Assembly: GCA_018971835.1 (NCBI GenBank)
Contig: JAGWZW010000010.1
Span: 1 to 60,770, forward strand
Direction: 5' to 3'
From: Alphaproteobacteria bacterium
Lineage (GTDB): Bacteria > Pseudomonadota > Alphaproteobacteria > Micropepsales > Micropepsaceae
Length of the DNA stretch: 60,770 bases
A program made the translations under genes and the position numbers. Positions 30,339 through 39,033 of the stretch are shown here, in pieces. Position 1 is the first letter of the stretch; every line of letters begins with the position of its first letter. A model generated the notes under the pieces. It was not told where the DNA came from and did not search any database. It saw only the letters and a list, made by a program, of their open reading frames with translations.

Positions 30339-31025
30339 CTACGACCAGACGCCCTGGGCGATCAGGCCCATGCCGTCGGCGATGTCGGAGGCGATGGCCT
30401 GGCGCAGAGCCTCGGCATCGCCCGCTTCGATCGCGTCCAGCGCCTTGCGGTGCTGATCGACCAGGTTGGCGGTGCCGTAGCGGCCATAGACGACGCGCAT
30501 GAACGGCCCGAACTGCAGCCACAAGGGTTCGATCAGCCGGTTCAACGTCGGCCGTTTGTTGGCGCGGTAGAGAGTGAAGTGAAATTCGAAATTGCATTCC
30601 ATGTAAGCGATGACATCGCCGCTCTCCATCGCGGTATCGAGCGTGGCGTCGATCTCGCGCAGCCGCTTGAGCAGGGCGGGGCTGATATGCGGCAGGGCCT
30701 GCACGGCGGCTTCCGGTTCCAGCAGCAGCCGGCAGGCCAGCAAGTCCTGAAAGCGGTCGGCCGTCATGGCCGGCACCTCGATCTTGCGCTTGGAACGGAT
30801 CTGCACCGCGCCTTCGGCAGCAAGCCGGCTCAAGGCATCGCGCACCGGCATCTGGCTCACGCCCATCTCCAGCGCCAGGCCGCGCGTGGACAGGCCGATG
30901 CCGGGCATGATCTTGCCGGTAATCATGCGCCGGCGCAGCTCATCATAGATGCTGGCGTGGAGCGCCGGCTCGGCTGCGGGCAACAGGTCTTCGGCGGTGG
31001 CGGCCTTGCCAGCGGCTTTGTTCAT
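30339..31025 (-). CDS. GntR family regulator, FCD (FadR-like) subfamily
   Basis: This 228-residue regulator has an N-terminal winged helix-turn-helix (SIYDELRRRMITGKIMPG, LALEMGVSQMPVRDALSRL) and a C-terminal all-helical FCD ligand domain with the metal-binding histidine region (NFEFHFTLYRANKRP, VDQHRKALDAIEAGD). FCD regulators usually sense an organic acid or amino acid. It lies downstream of gabT on the same strand, so it may regulate gabT and the adjacent TBDR through the GTGATCAC palindromes at 32.5-32.9 kb. The start ATG 31025 (MNKAAGKAA) is preferred to 31091. Confidence 0.9.
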   Translation of the reverse strand: MNKAAGKAATAEDLLPAAEPALHASIYDELRRRMITGKIMPGIGLSTRGLALEMGVSQMPVRDALSRLAAEGAVQIRSKRKIEVPAMTADRFQDLLACRLLLEPEAAVQALPHISPALLKRLREIDATLDTAMESGDVIAYMECNFEFHFTLYRANKRPTLNRLIEPLWLQFGPFMRVVYGRYGTANLVDQHRKALDAIEAGDAEALRQAIASDIADGMGLIAQGVWS

Positions 31026-31135
31026 GGACGTGCGAGTCTGCTTTCCTCGTCTCTGACTTCCGGACCTACCATGCGGCCCCGTTTTGTTCAAATCCCGTGC
31101 GCTGGGGGTTTCGTCGCGCCTTCCGGCTCGCCGGC

Positions 31136-32422
31136 TCAGGTCCGGGCCGCCGCCAATGCGCGTTCCAGCCGGCCCATGCCCTCTTCGAGCAGGGCGTCGG
31201 ACGCCGTCAGCGGCACCAGGATGCGGATGACGTTGCCGTGGACGCCACAGGACAGCAGGATCAGGCCTTCCTCGCGCGCCGCCGCGGTGACACGTTTGGT
31301 AGCGTCGGGGTCGGGCTCGTAGGCGCCGCGGGACTTGACGATATCGAAGCCGATCATGGCGCCCGGTCCGCGGATGGCGGTGATCGGCACCACGTCGTTG
31401 CGCTCGGCGATGGTTTCGAGCCGCGCCTTCATGGCCGCGCCGATGACGGTGGCCCGTTCCAGCAGCTTCTCCTCCTCGATGACGTCGAGCACCGCCAGCG
31501 CGGCGGCGCAGGCCACCGGGTTGCCGCCATAAGTGCCGCCCAGGCCGCCAGGTTCCACCGCATCCATGATGGATGCGCGGCCGAGCACGCCCGACAGCGG
31601 AAAGCCGCCGGCCAGCGACTTGGCGACGGTGACAAGGTCGGGCTCGACGCCGGAATGCTCGATGCCGAACAGCTTGCCGGTGCGCGCAAAGCCGGTCTGC
31701 ACCTCGTCCGCGATCAAGACGATGTCGTGCTCGTCGCAGATCTGGCGCAGTTTGCGCAGCAGCTCCGCCGGCGCCGGATAGAAGCCACCTTCGCCCTGCA
31801 CCGGCTCCACGATGATGGCGGCGACCCGCGAGGGTTCGACATCGGCGCGGAACAACAGCGACAGCGCCCGCATCGTATCCTCGACGCTCACGCCATGCGC
31901 GGCGACGGGGAAGGGCAGGTGGTAGACCTCGTTCGGCAGCGGCCCGAAGCTCTTCTTGTAGGGCAGCACCTTTCCGGTCAGCGCCATCGTCAGCATGGTG
32001 CGGCCGTGAAAGGCGCCGCCGAAAGCGATGACGGCGGAGCGGCCGGTGGCGCCACGCGCGATCTTCACGGCATTCTCGACCGCTTCGGCGCCGGTGGTGA
32101 GAAAGATCGTTTTGGCCGGACCGCGGAACGGCGCGCGCGCATTCAGCTTTTCGGCCAGCGCGATGTAAGGCTCATAGGCGGTGACCTGAAAGCAGGTGTG
32201 CGTGTAGAGGTCGAGCTGGCGGCGCACCGCGGCGATCACCTTGGGATGGCGATGGCCGACATTGAGCACGGCGATGCCGCCGGCGAAATCGACGAAACGC
32301 TTGCCATCTTCGTCCCAGAGTTCGGCATTTTCGGCGCGCGCCGCAAACACCGGATGGGCGACGGCGACCCCGCGCGCAACCGCCTTCTCGCGACGCTGCA
32401 GCAAATCGGCATTCGTACTCAT
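31136..32422 (-). CDS. gabT: 4-aminobutyrate aminotransferase
   Basis: This 428-residue class III PLP aminotransferase moves the amino group of GABA to 2-oxoglutarate, giving succinate semialdehyde. Asp239 (VLIADEVQTG) and the PLP lysine Lys268 (TVAKSLAGGFPL) fall at the numbers known for the E. coli enzyme, and TTGAEAVENAVKIAR with GAFHGRT contacts the phosphate. It is divergent from the TBDR gene across a 510 bp control region. Together with the downstream permease and spermidine-dehydrogenase-like gene it suggests polyamine/GABA breakdown. Confidence 0.93.
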   Translation of the reverse strand: MSTNADLLQRREKAVARGVAVAHPVFAARAENAELWDEDGKRFVDFAGGIAVLNVGHRHPKVIAAVRRQLDLYTHTCFQVTAYEPYIALAEKLNARAPFRGPAKTIFLTTGAEAVENAVKIARGATGRSAVIAFGGAFHGRTMLTMALTGKVLPYKKSFGPLPNEVYHLPFPVAAHGVSVEDTMRALSLLFRADVEPSRVAAIIVEPVQGEGGFYPAPAELLRKLRQICDEHDIVLIADEVQTGFARTGKLFGIEHSGVEPDLVTVAKSLAGGFPLSGVLGRASIMDAVEPGGLGGTYGGNPVACAAALAVLDVIEEEKLLERATVIGAAMKARLETIAERNDVVPITAIRGPGAMIGFDIVKSRGAYEPDPDATKRVTAAAREEGLILLSCGVHGNVIRILVPLTASDALLEEGMGRLERALAAART

Positions 32423-32493
32423 GATCCAATCCTCTTCGCGGGAAGCCAGGCGCCTGTCGCAGGCCTGGTCCGGGTAACGGTCTTGCCTATAAA

Positions 32494-32501
32494 GTGATCA
32501 C
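32494..32501. promoter_or_regulatory. Candidate operator, palindrome GTGATCAC (copy 1)
   Basis: A perfect 8 bp palindrome, in the context aaaGTGATCACag, 72 bp upstream of the gabT start. The same core recurs beside the TBDR promoter. By position it is a candidate site for the GntR/FCD regulator; binding is not shown. Confidence 0.5.
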
Positions 32502-32591
32502 AGCAGCGCACCATCGCCGGCCGCACGCAAAAGCCGGTTGTATTTTCGGTGGCCCAAGGCGCCGCATCATCGTCCGCAGCGCCAAGATCAT

Positions 32592-32599
32592 GTGATCCC
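32592..32599. promoter_or_regulatory. Candidate operator, imperfect GTGATCcC (copy 2)
   Basis: A one-mismatch copy of the same core (tGTGATCCCa) lies between the two better copies. Weaker evidence; it might be chance. Confidence 0.25.
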
Positions 32600-32860
32600 A
32601 GTTCATTACGGGGCGTTGTTTTAGACTTTTGTGCGGCGCGCGCAAGCGGGGAATGCCGGGCGCGGGGCCTGGGCAGCTCGCCTCCACTCTGACGGGAACG
32701 GGCACTTGCCGGGATTTTGTTCAAGCTCTGGCGCGATTTTGTTCGATCTCAGAAGGCGTGAACCAGCGCATTCTGCTGCAGCGCAATATTCCTCGGGGGG
32801 GGCACTGGTGATGTGCAGATGCACCAACATTATCGCGCAATCACATCAAACCGACATTAT

Positions 32861-32868
32861 GTGATCAC
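32861..32868. promoter_or_regulatory. Candidate operator, palindrome GTGATCAC (copy 3)
   Basis: A perfect copy (tatGTGATCACag) 7 bp upstream of the -35 box of the TBDR promoter, and 64 bp before the TBDR start. It is extended compared with copy 1 only by the shared flanking cag. Confidence 0.5.
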
Positions 32869-32874
32869 AGTAGC

Positions 32875-32903
32875 TTGACAAGGCTTTCGCGCGCTCGTTA
32901 CAT
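32875..32903 (+). promoter_or_regulatory. Sigma-70 promoter of the TBDR gene
   Basis: TTGACA at 32875-32880 and TTACAT at 32898-32903 are separated by 17 bp, which is the ideal spacing. The -10 box is 29 bp upstream of the TBDR start codon. The adjacent GTGATCAC palindrome suggests regulated expression. Confidence 0.7.
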
Positions 32904-32932
32904 TTTTCCATTATACAGAGGGGCATCGCAAA

Positions 32933-35446
32933 ATGGCTAATATCGTTTCATGGCGCAATCTGTTGCTGGTTTCCGCCGTCGCTATCATGCCGGCCACCGC
33001 CGCGAGCGCGCAAACCGGAACGCCGTCCACCGATCAGGGCACCGCGGCCGGTGCCGACAAGCTCGAAGAGGTGGTCGTCACCGCGACCCGCCGCGCCGAA
33101 GCCTTGAGCAAGGTGCCCGCAAGCATCAGTGCCTTCACCACCGAGAAGATGGACACGCTCGATGTCAAGAACTTCTCGGATCTCGTGAAGTTCACGCCCG
33201 GCGTGACGTTCGATCAGCACAGCAGCAACATCTCGATCCGCGGCGTCAATTCAAACGCCGGCGATGCGACCACCGGCATCTATATCGATGACACGCCGAT
33301 CCAGCTGCGCACGCTGGGCTTCGGTTCCGACAATACGCTGCCGGCGGTGTTTGATCTGCAACGCGTGGAAGTGCTGCGCGGGCCGCAGGGCACGCTGTTC
33401 GGCGCCGGTTCCGAAGGCGGCACGGTGCGCTACATCACGCCCCAGCCGAGCCTCACGGACTATAGCATCTACGCCAAGGGCGAAGTGTCCACCACCGAGG
33501 GCGGCGATCCGAGCTACGAAGGCGGCGTGGCCGTCGGCGGCCCGCTGGTGGACGGCAAACTCGGTTTCCGCATCAGCGCCTGGCACCGGCGCGACGGCGG
33601 CTATATCGATCAGGTCAACTACCTGACCGGCGCCACGATGCAGAAGAACAGCAATTTCACCGACACCACGGTGATGCGTCTTGCTCTCGGCTGGCAGCCG
33701 GTGAACGGGCTGATGATTACGCCGAGCGTGTTCTATCAGAACCGCCAGGTGAACAACGACGACGAATATTGGGTTGGCCTCTCCAATCCCGGCAGCGGCC
33801 ATTACGTCACGGCGACGCCGGAACACATGGGCGATCACGACCGCTTCCTGCTGCCTTCGCTCAAGATCGATTGGGACTTGGGCAATTTCCTCGGCGGCTC
33901 GGAACTGATCTCCAATACTTCCTATTTCGACCGCATGCAGCATGTGCAGGATTACAGCGGTACGCTTTACAACCTGTCCTACTTCCAGCAGTCGGTGGAC
34001 GCCGGCGTCCTGCCGATCGATTTCGCCACGCCTTGCACCGGCGGGGTGTGCGGCGCCAATTATCTGGCGATGCAGGCTGACCCAAATTTCGTTCCTGCGC
34101 CGCTGCTGGGCGCAGCCAGTATCGACCTGCCGGGCTTCCCATTCTACGTGTCGCGGAACATCGTCACCAACACCCAGAAAAACTGGACGCAGGAAGTGCG
34201 CCTGCAATCGACGGATTCGAATGCGCGCCTGAGCTGGGTGGTGGGCATGTTCTACACCTCCCAGTCGCAGCTCAGCGTCGAGGAGATCAACGATCCGCAA
34301 CTGCCGGCGCTGACCCAGTATCTGTGGGGCGACCCGACCGTGGGCGGCTGTAACGGCCCGGCCACCGGCAGTGCCATCATGGATGTCTGGTGCGAAGGCC
34401 TGCTGCCCAATGGCGACGACTACATCAATCACACCCAGGGGCATGAATGGCAGTTCGCCGGCTTCGCCAACGCCACCTTTGCCGTGACTGACAAGCTGAA
34501 GGTGCAGGCTGGCGTGCGCGGCGCAAAGACACATTTCGATTTCACGAACTATTCGGACGGCGCGCAGAATTTCGGGTTCAACGGCCCCGACAGCGGCAAG
34601 AAGGACGAAACGCCAATCACGCCGATGGGCGGGGTGACCTACCAGTTCACCCCGAACGACATGGTCTATTTCACTGTCGCAAAGGGCTATCGTATCGGCG
34701 GCGCCAATCCGCTATTCCCCGTCGCGGCATGCCAGGCGGATCTGACGACACTCGGTATCTCGGGTGTGCCGTCGTCGTACAATTCGGACTCGGTGCTGAG
34801 TTACGAGGTCGGTTCGAAGGACAGGATCCTGGGCGGCCGGATGCAGGTGGGCGGCAGCGTCTATTATCTCGAATGGAACAACATTCAGCAGACCAATTAC
34901 CTGCCGTCCTGCGGCTTCAAGTATACGGCCAATATGGGCTCGGCGGTCAGCAAGGGCTTCGATCTTGAGGGCGAATGGCTGCCCATCGATCCGCTAGAGA
35001 TCGATTTCAGCGTCGGCTTCACCGATGCGTCCTACACCACTGCGAGCACCGTCGGTAATTCGTTCCTGGCATCGAAAGGCGACAAGCTGCCCGGCTCGCC
35101 CTGGACCTTCTCGCTGGGTGCGCAATACAACGCGCAGGTGATGGGCCGGGATTCGTTCCTGCGCGTGGACTACGATTATTCCAGCAAGGAAACGGGCATG
35201 ATCCCGTCACGCAATCCCAACGACTCGTCGTTCGATCCGGGCCTCTTGGCCCAGCCGTCGATCGGCACCGTGGCGCTGCGTGCCGGAACGACGCTGGACA
35301 GCGTCATCGTTTCGGTGTTCGCGGAGAACCTGCTCAATACCCATCCGCAGCTGAACTATGGCCATCAGGACCAGTACACGCTGCTCTACGAGGCGACGAC
35401 GCTGCGCCCGCGCACCGTGGGGCTGTCGGCGACCTACCGCTATTGA
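32933..35446 (+). CDS. TonB-dependent receptor
   Basis: This 837-residue outer-membrane receptor has a signal peptide (residues 1-26, ending ATAASA), a TonB-box-like EEVVVTATRRAE, a plug domain with VEVLRGPQGTLFGAGSEGG, and a 22-strand barrel ending in LSATYRY (terminal aromatic). It imports a ligand across the outer membrane with TonB-ExbBD energy. It lies upstream of an APC permease and a spermidine-dehydrogenase-like gene on the same strand, so a polyamine- or GABA-related substrate is inferred. It has a close paralogue at 56195-58552 with a similar plug. Confidence 0.93.
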   Translation: MANIVSWRNLLLVSAVAIMPATAASAQTGTPSTDQGTAAGADKLEEVVVTATRRAEALSKVPASISAFTTEKMDTLDVKNFSDLVKFTPGVTFDQHSSNISIRGVNSNAGDATTGIYIDDTPIQLRTLGFGSDNTLPAVFDLQRVEVLRGPQGTLFGAGSEGGTVRYITPQPSLTDYSIYAKGEVSTTEGGDPSYEGGVAVGGPLVDGKLGFRISAWHRRDGGYIDQVNYLTGATMQKNSNFTDTTVMRLALGWQPVNGLMITPSVFYQNRQVNNDDEYWVGLSNPGSGHYVTATPEHMGDHDRFLLPSLKIDWDLGNFLGGSELISNTSYFDRMQHVQDYSGTLYNLSYFQQSVDAGVLPIDFATPCTGGVCGANYLAMQADPNFVPAPLLGAASIDLPGFPFYVSRNIVTNTQKNWTQEVRLQSTDSNARLSWVVGMFYTSQSQLSVEEINDPQLPALTQYLWGDPTVGGCNGPATGSAIMDVWCEGLLPNGDDYINHTQGHEWQFAGFANATFAVTDKLKVQAGVRGAKTHFDFTNYSDGAQNFGFNGPDSGKKDETPITPMGGVTYQFTPNDMVYFTVAKGYRIGGANPLFPVAACQADLTTLGISGVPSSYNSDSVLSYEVGSKDRILGGRMQVGGSVYYLEWNNIQQTNYLPSCGFKYTANMGSAVSKGFDLEGEWLPIDPLEIDFSVGFTDASYTTASTVGNSFLASKGDKLPGSPWTFSLGAQYNAQVMGRDSFLRVDYDYSSKETGMIPSRNPNDSSFDPGLLAQPSIGTVALRAGTTLDSVIVSVFAENLLNTHPQLNYGHQDQYTLLYEATTLRPRTVGLSATYRY

Positions 35447-35520
35447 GGGCGATGGCGGCGCGGCGTTTGCGCGGGTACAGTCCGGTCTAGGCGCGGGCTG
35501 TGCCTGTTGAATGGAGGAAT

Positions 35521-36906
35521 ATGAGTAATCAGCTGAGAGCCAATTCGCTTTCCTTCTTCGAATCCCTGGTGATGGGCATCGCCGGCAGCGCGCCCGGCTA
35601 CACCATCGCGGTGACGACGGCGGTGCTGATCGCCACGGCCGGCAAGCTTTCGCCGGGGGCGCTGGTGATCTTCGCCGTGCCGATGCTGGGCATCGCGGTG
35701 GCCTACAAGGCGCTCTCCAAGCTCGATGTCAGCGCCGGCGCCGCCTACCAGTGGACCACGGCGGCGTGCGGCAAGTTCATGGGCTTCCTGTCGGGCTGGG
35801 CGCTGCTGCTGGCCTCGATGGTGTTCATGGTCACCGGCAGCATTCCGGTAGCCACCGCCACGCTCGATTTCATCGATCCGGCGCTGGCAGGCAACGTGTT
35901 CCTGACCGCCGCGGTGGCCAGCGCCTGGTTCCTGGTGGTGGCGAGCGTGCTGATCACGGGCATCGAGATCACCAGCCGTGTGCAGCTGGTGATGACCGGC
36001 GTGGAGCTGGTGATACTGGCGGCCGTGCTGATCGCCGCCTTCGTTCATGCCGCGCATGCCGGGCCGGTCAACGCCTTCAGCTGGTCGTGGTTCAGTTTCG
36101 GTTATACGCCGGGTAGCTTCGCGGCCAGCGCGCTGGCGGTGATCTTCTTCTACTGGGGCTGGGACGTGACCGCCAATCTGGGCGAGGAAACCATCGGTGG
36201 CGGCGACAGCGCCGGCAATGGCGGCTTCTCCAGCGTCTTCGTCACCATCTTCTTCTACATTGGCTTCACGCTGGCGGCGCTGTTCCTGTTTTCGCTGAAG
36301 GACGCCCGGAACCTGACCGACAACATCATCTACAACATGGCGATCACGGCGGGCCTCGGCCATGCCGGGGGCCTGCTGGCTTCGGTGGCGGTGATCCTCT
36401 CCAGCATCGCCACGCTCGAAACCACCATGCTGCAATTCTCCCGTACGCTGTTCGCGATGGGCCGCGACGGCGCGATGCCGCGGATGTTCGGGGTGGTGGG
36501 CGAGAAGACGCAGACACCGGTGCGCGCCATGTACATGCTGATGGCGGTCGGGCTGGCGCTGGTCTGGGCCTCCAGCCTGATGCCGAGCGTGAACGCCATC
36601 ATCGCCAGCTCGGTCAATGCCGTGGCGATTCTGGTGGCCTATTATTACGGGCTGGCCGGGCTGGTGGCCGCGTGGGTATTCCGGGCGACCTATCGTCAGT
36701 CTTTCCTGCGCTGGCTGGGGCTGTGCCTGTTTCCCGCGGTGAGCGCGCTGATGCTGATCGGGCTTGGGCTTTACGCCATCACCACGTTCAACATGGTCAC
36801 CAAGATCGTCGGGCTTGGCGGGTTCGTGGCGGGCGTCATCTTCTTCCGGCCGAGCCGTTATGCGGCGGTGGAAGCGCTGCCGGCGGCGGTGGAGAGCAAC
36901 GCCTGA
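35521..36906 (+). CDS. APC family amino acid/polyamine permease
   Basis: This 461-residue inner-membrane transporter has about 12 transmembrane segments and the APC pattern near the start (LSFFESLVMGIAGSAPGYTIA), LDVSAGAAYQWT and the FYWGWDVTANLGEETIGG region. APC carriers take up amino acids, GABA or polyamines, usually with protons. ATG 35521 (MSNQLRAN) is chosen because GGAGG precedes it by 5 bases. It sits 74 bp after the TBDR and before the spermidine-dehydrogenase-like gene. Confidence 0.9.
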   Translation: MSNQLRANSLSFFESLVMGIAGSAPGYTIAVTTAVLIATAGKLSPGALVIFAVPMLGIAVAYKALSKLDVSAGAAYQWTTAACGKFMGFLSGWALLLASMVFMVTGSIPVATATLDFIDPALAGNVFLTAAVASAWFLVVASVLITGIEITSRVQLVMTGVELVILAAVLIAAFVHAAHAGPVNAFSWSWFSFGYTPGSFAASALAVIFFYWGWDVTANLGEETIGGGDSAGNGGFSSVFVTIFFYIGFTLAALFLFSLKDARNLTDNIIYNMAITAGLGHAGGLLASVAVILSSIATLETTMLQFSRTLFAMGRDGAMPRMFGVVGEKTQTPVRAMYMLMAVGLALVWASSLMPSVNAIIASSVNAVAILVAYYYGLAGLVAAWVFRATYRQSFLRWLGLCLFPAVSALMLIGLGLYAITTFNMVTKIVGLGGFVAGVIFFRPSRYAAVEALPAAVESNA

Positions 36907-37006
36907 CCCTGCGAGTGCCCTAACAGAGATTTCATTCCGCTGTCACGGATCGGGCGGCCGCATCCGCCGCGTCGGGATTATGCTGCCGGAAAAGAAGGGG
37001 CTGCAC

Positions 37007-38965
37007 ATGAGCAAGAAGCGTGACCGCGAACTGGGAATGGAGCGGCCGATCGCGCGACGCGATTTCCTGCAGGGCGCCGCGATCGGCACGGTGGCAGCGG
37101 CTGCGGGTGGATTGCCACCGGCACTGGCGGCCGCGGCGGCGCAGGAAAAACTGGCGCAGAACGATCCGGGCTATTATCCGCCCACGCGCCTGGGCATGCG
37201 CGGCAGCCATCCCGGCTCCTTCGAGGGCGCGCATGAAGTGCGCGACGGCGATTTCTGGAACCACGCCGAAGGCGTCGAGGATACCGGCGAGAGCTTCGAT
37301 CTGGTCATCGCCGGCGGCGGCATCAGCGGGCTTTCGGCTGCGCATTTCTATCTGCAGGCAAAACCCAAGGCCAAAATCCTCATCATCGAGAACCATGACG
37401 ATTTCGGCGGCCACGCCAAGCGCAACGAATTCCATGTCGATGGCCGCACGCTGCTGATGAACGGCGGCACGATGGGGATCGAAAGCCCCTATCCCTACAG
37501 CAAGGTGGCCGACGGCGTGCTGAAGCATCTGGGCGTTTATCCCACGCAGCTCAGCAAGCAATGCGACGACCCGGCGATCTACGATTCACGCGGCCTGAAG
37601 CAGGCGGTGTTCTTCGACAAGGAAACCTTCGGTACCGACAGGCTGGTGACCGGCGGCGGCAGTCCGTATGCGCACCATGAGCGCCCGGCGCTCGAAGCCT
37701 TTCTGGCCAAAACGCCGCTGTCCGAAGCCGTGCGCCGCAGCGTCGTCATGATCGAGAGCGGCGCGGTCGATCCGCTGCCCGGGCTCTCCTCTGATGAAAA
37801 GAAGGACCGGCTCTCGCGCCTGTCCTATCAGGATTATCTGCTTCAGATGCTGAAGGCCGATCCCGGTATCGTGCTCTATTACCGTCATTATACGGACGAT
37901 CTCTGGGGCTGCGGCATCGATGCGATTTCGGCCATCGATTGCTGGGGCGTGGGTCTTCCCGGCTTTCAGGGCCTGAAGCTCAAGCCGGGCGCTACCGATC
38001 GCATGGGCTATACGCCCGCCGGCTTCGCGGCCACCGGCGGCTCCTACACCTTCCATTATCCCGATGGCAACGCCTCCATCGCGCGGCTGCTGGTGCGCGA
38101 TCTCATTCCCGGCGTGCTGACGGGCCGCAACGCCACGGATATCGTCACCGCCAAGGCCGATTACAGCAAGCTCGACCGGCCGGGCGCGCGCGTGCGCATC
38201 CGCCTCAACAATGTCGTCGTGCGGGTGCGCAATCTCGGCGATCCCAAATCGGCGCGCGGTGTCGAAGTGGCCTATACGCCGGCCAAGGGCGGCGGCAAGG
38301 TCTATCGCGTGCGCGCCAAAGAGTGCGTGCTGGCGAGCTGGAACATGATGATCCCCTATCTCTGCCCGGAGCTGCCGGCGGAGCAGAAGAAGGCGCTGCA
38401 CGAACTCGTCAAGACGCCGCTGGTCTATACCAGCGTGGCGATCCGCAACTGGCAATCCTTCGCCAAGCTGGGCATTCGTGCGGTGCAGGCGCCGGGCGGC
38501 TATCATTCGCAATTCCGCCTCAACGCGCCGGTGAATATCGGCGCTTACGAGAGCCCGCATTCGCCGGACGAGCCGATGCTGGTCTACATGCTGCGCACGC
38601 CCGCCAAGCCGGGCCTCTCCGAGCGCGAGCAGCACAAGGCCGGCCGCTACGACCTGCTAAGCACCACGTTCGAGACTTTCGAGCGCAACATCCGCGACCA
38701 GCTGGGCCGCACGCTTGCTGATGGCGGCTTCGATCCGGCGCGCGATATTGCGGGCATCGCCGTCAACCGCTGGCCGCACGGCTATGCGCCTGAATACAAC
38801 GCATTGGTGGACGGAAACACGCCGCGCGAGAAGATGCCCAACCTGATCGGCCGCCAGCGCTTCGGGCGCATCGCCATCGCCAATTCGGACTCGGGCATGG
38901 CCGCCTATACCGACGTCGCCATGAACCAGGCGTGGCGTGCGGTCCACGAACTCTTGGAAAGCTGA
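37007..38965 (+). CDS. Tat-exported FAD oxidoreductase, spermidine dehydrogenase-like
   Basis: This 652-residue flavoprotein begins with a twin-arginine signal (IARRDFLQGAAIG, then a hydrophobic Ala-rich stretch), so it is folded before export to the periplasm. The FAD-binding fold is at about residue 96 onward (FDLVIAGGGISGLSAAHF, then ENHDDFGGHAKRNEF). The lead region (DRELGMERPIARRDFLQ, YYPPTRLGMRGSHPGSFEGAHEVRDG) resembles the pseudomonad spermidine dehydrogenase SpdH group, which cleaves spermidine to diaminopropane and 4-aminobutanal. The product could feed GABA and thus gabT. ATG 37007 has a GAAGGGG box; the longer upstream frame is rejected. Confidence 0.8.
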   Translation: MSKKRDRELGMERPIARRDFLQGAAIGTVAAAAGGLPPALAAAAAQEKLAQNDPGYYPPTRLGMRGSHPGSFEGAHEVRDGDFWNHAEGVEDTGESFDLVIAGGGISGLSAAHFYLQAKPKAKILIIENHDDFGGHAKRNEFHVDGRTLLMNGGTMGIESPYPYSKVADGVLKHLGVYPTQLSKQCDDPAIYDSRGLKQAVFFDKETFGTDRLVTGGGSPYAHHERPALEAFLAKTPLSEAVRRSVVMIESGAVDPLPGLSSDEKKDRLSRLSYQDYLLQMLKADPGIVLYYRHYTDDLWGCGIDAISAIDCWGVGLPGFQGLKLKPGATDRMGYTPAGFAATGGSYTFHYPDGNASIARLLVRDLIPGVLTGRNATDIVTAKADYSKLDRPGARVRIRLNNVVVRVRNLGDPKSARGVEVAYTPAKGGGKVYRVRAKECVLASWNMMIPYLCPELPAEQKKALHELVKTPLVYTSVAIRNWQSFAKLGIRAVQAPGGYHSQFRLNAPVNIGAYESPHSPDEPMLVYMLRTPAKPGLSEREQHKAGRYDLLSTTFETFERNIRDQLGRTLADGGFDPARDIAGIAVNRWPHGYAPEYNALVDGNTPREKMPNLIGRQRFGRIAIANSDSGMAAYTDVAMNQAWRAVHELLES

Positions 38966-39033
38966 GCGGCGTCGGGAGGAAAAAGGATGCCGGCGGCAGA
39001 AGGGGGACCAACCGCCGGCACCAGGGGCAAGGA

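Noticed and set aside
31097..32497. A 466-codon plus-strand open frame opposite gabT
   Set aside because: It is a GC-driven shadow of gabT, without a ribosome-binding site or recognisable domain.
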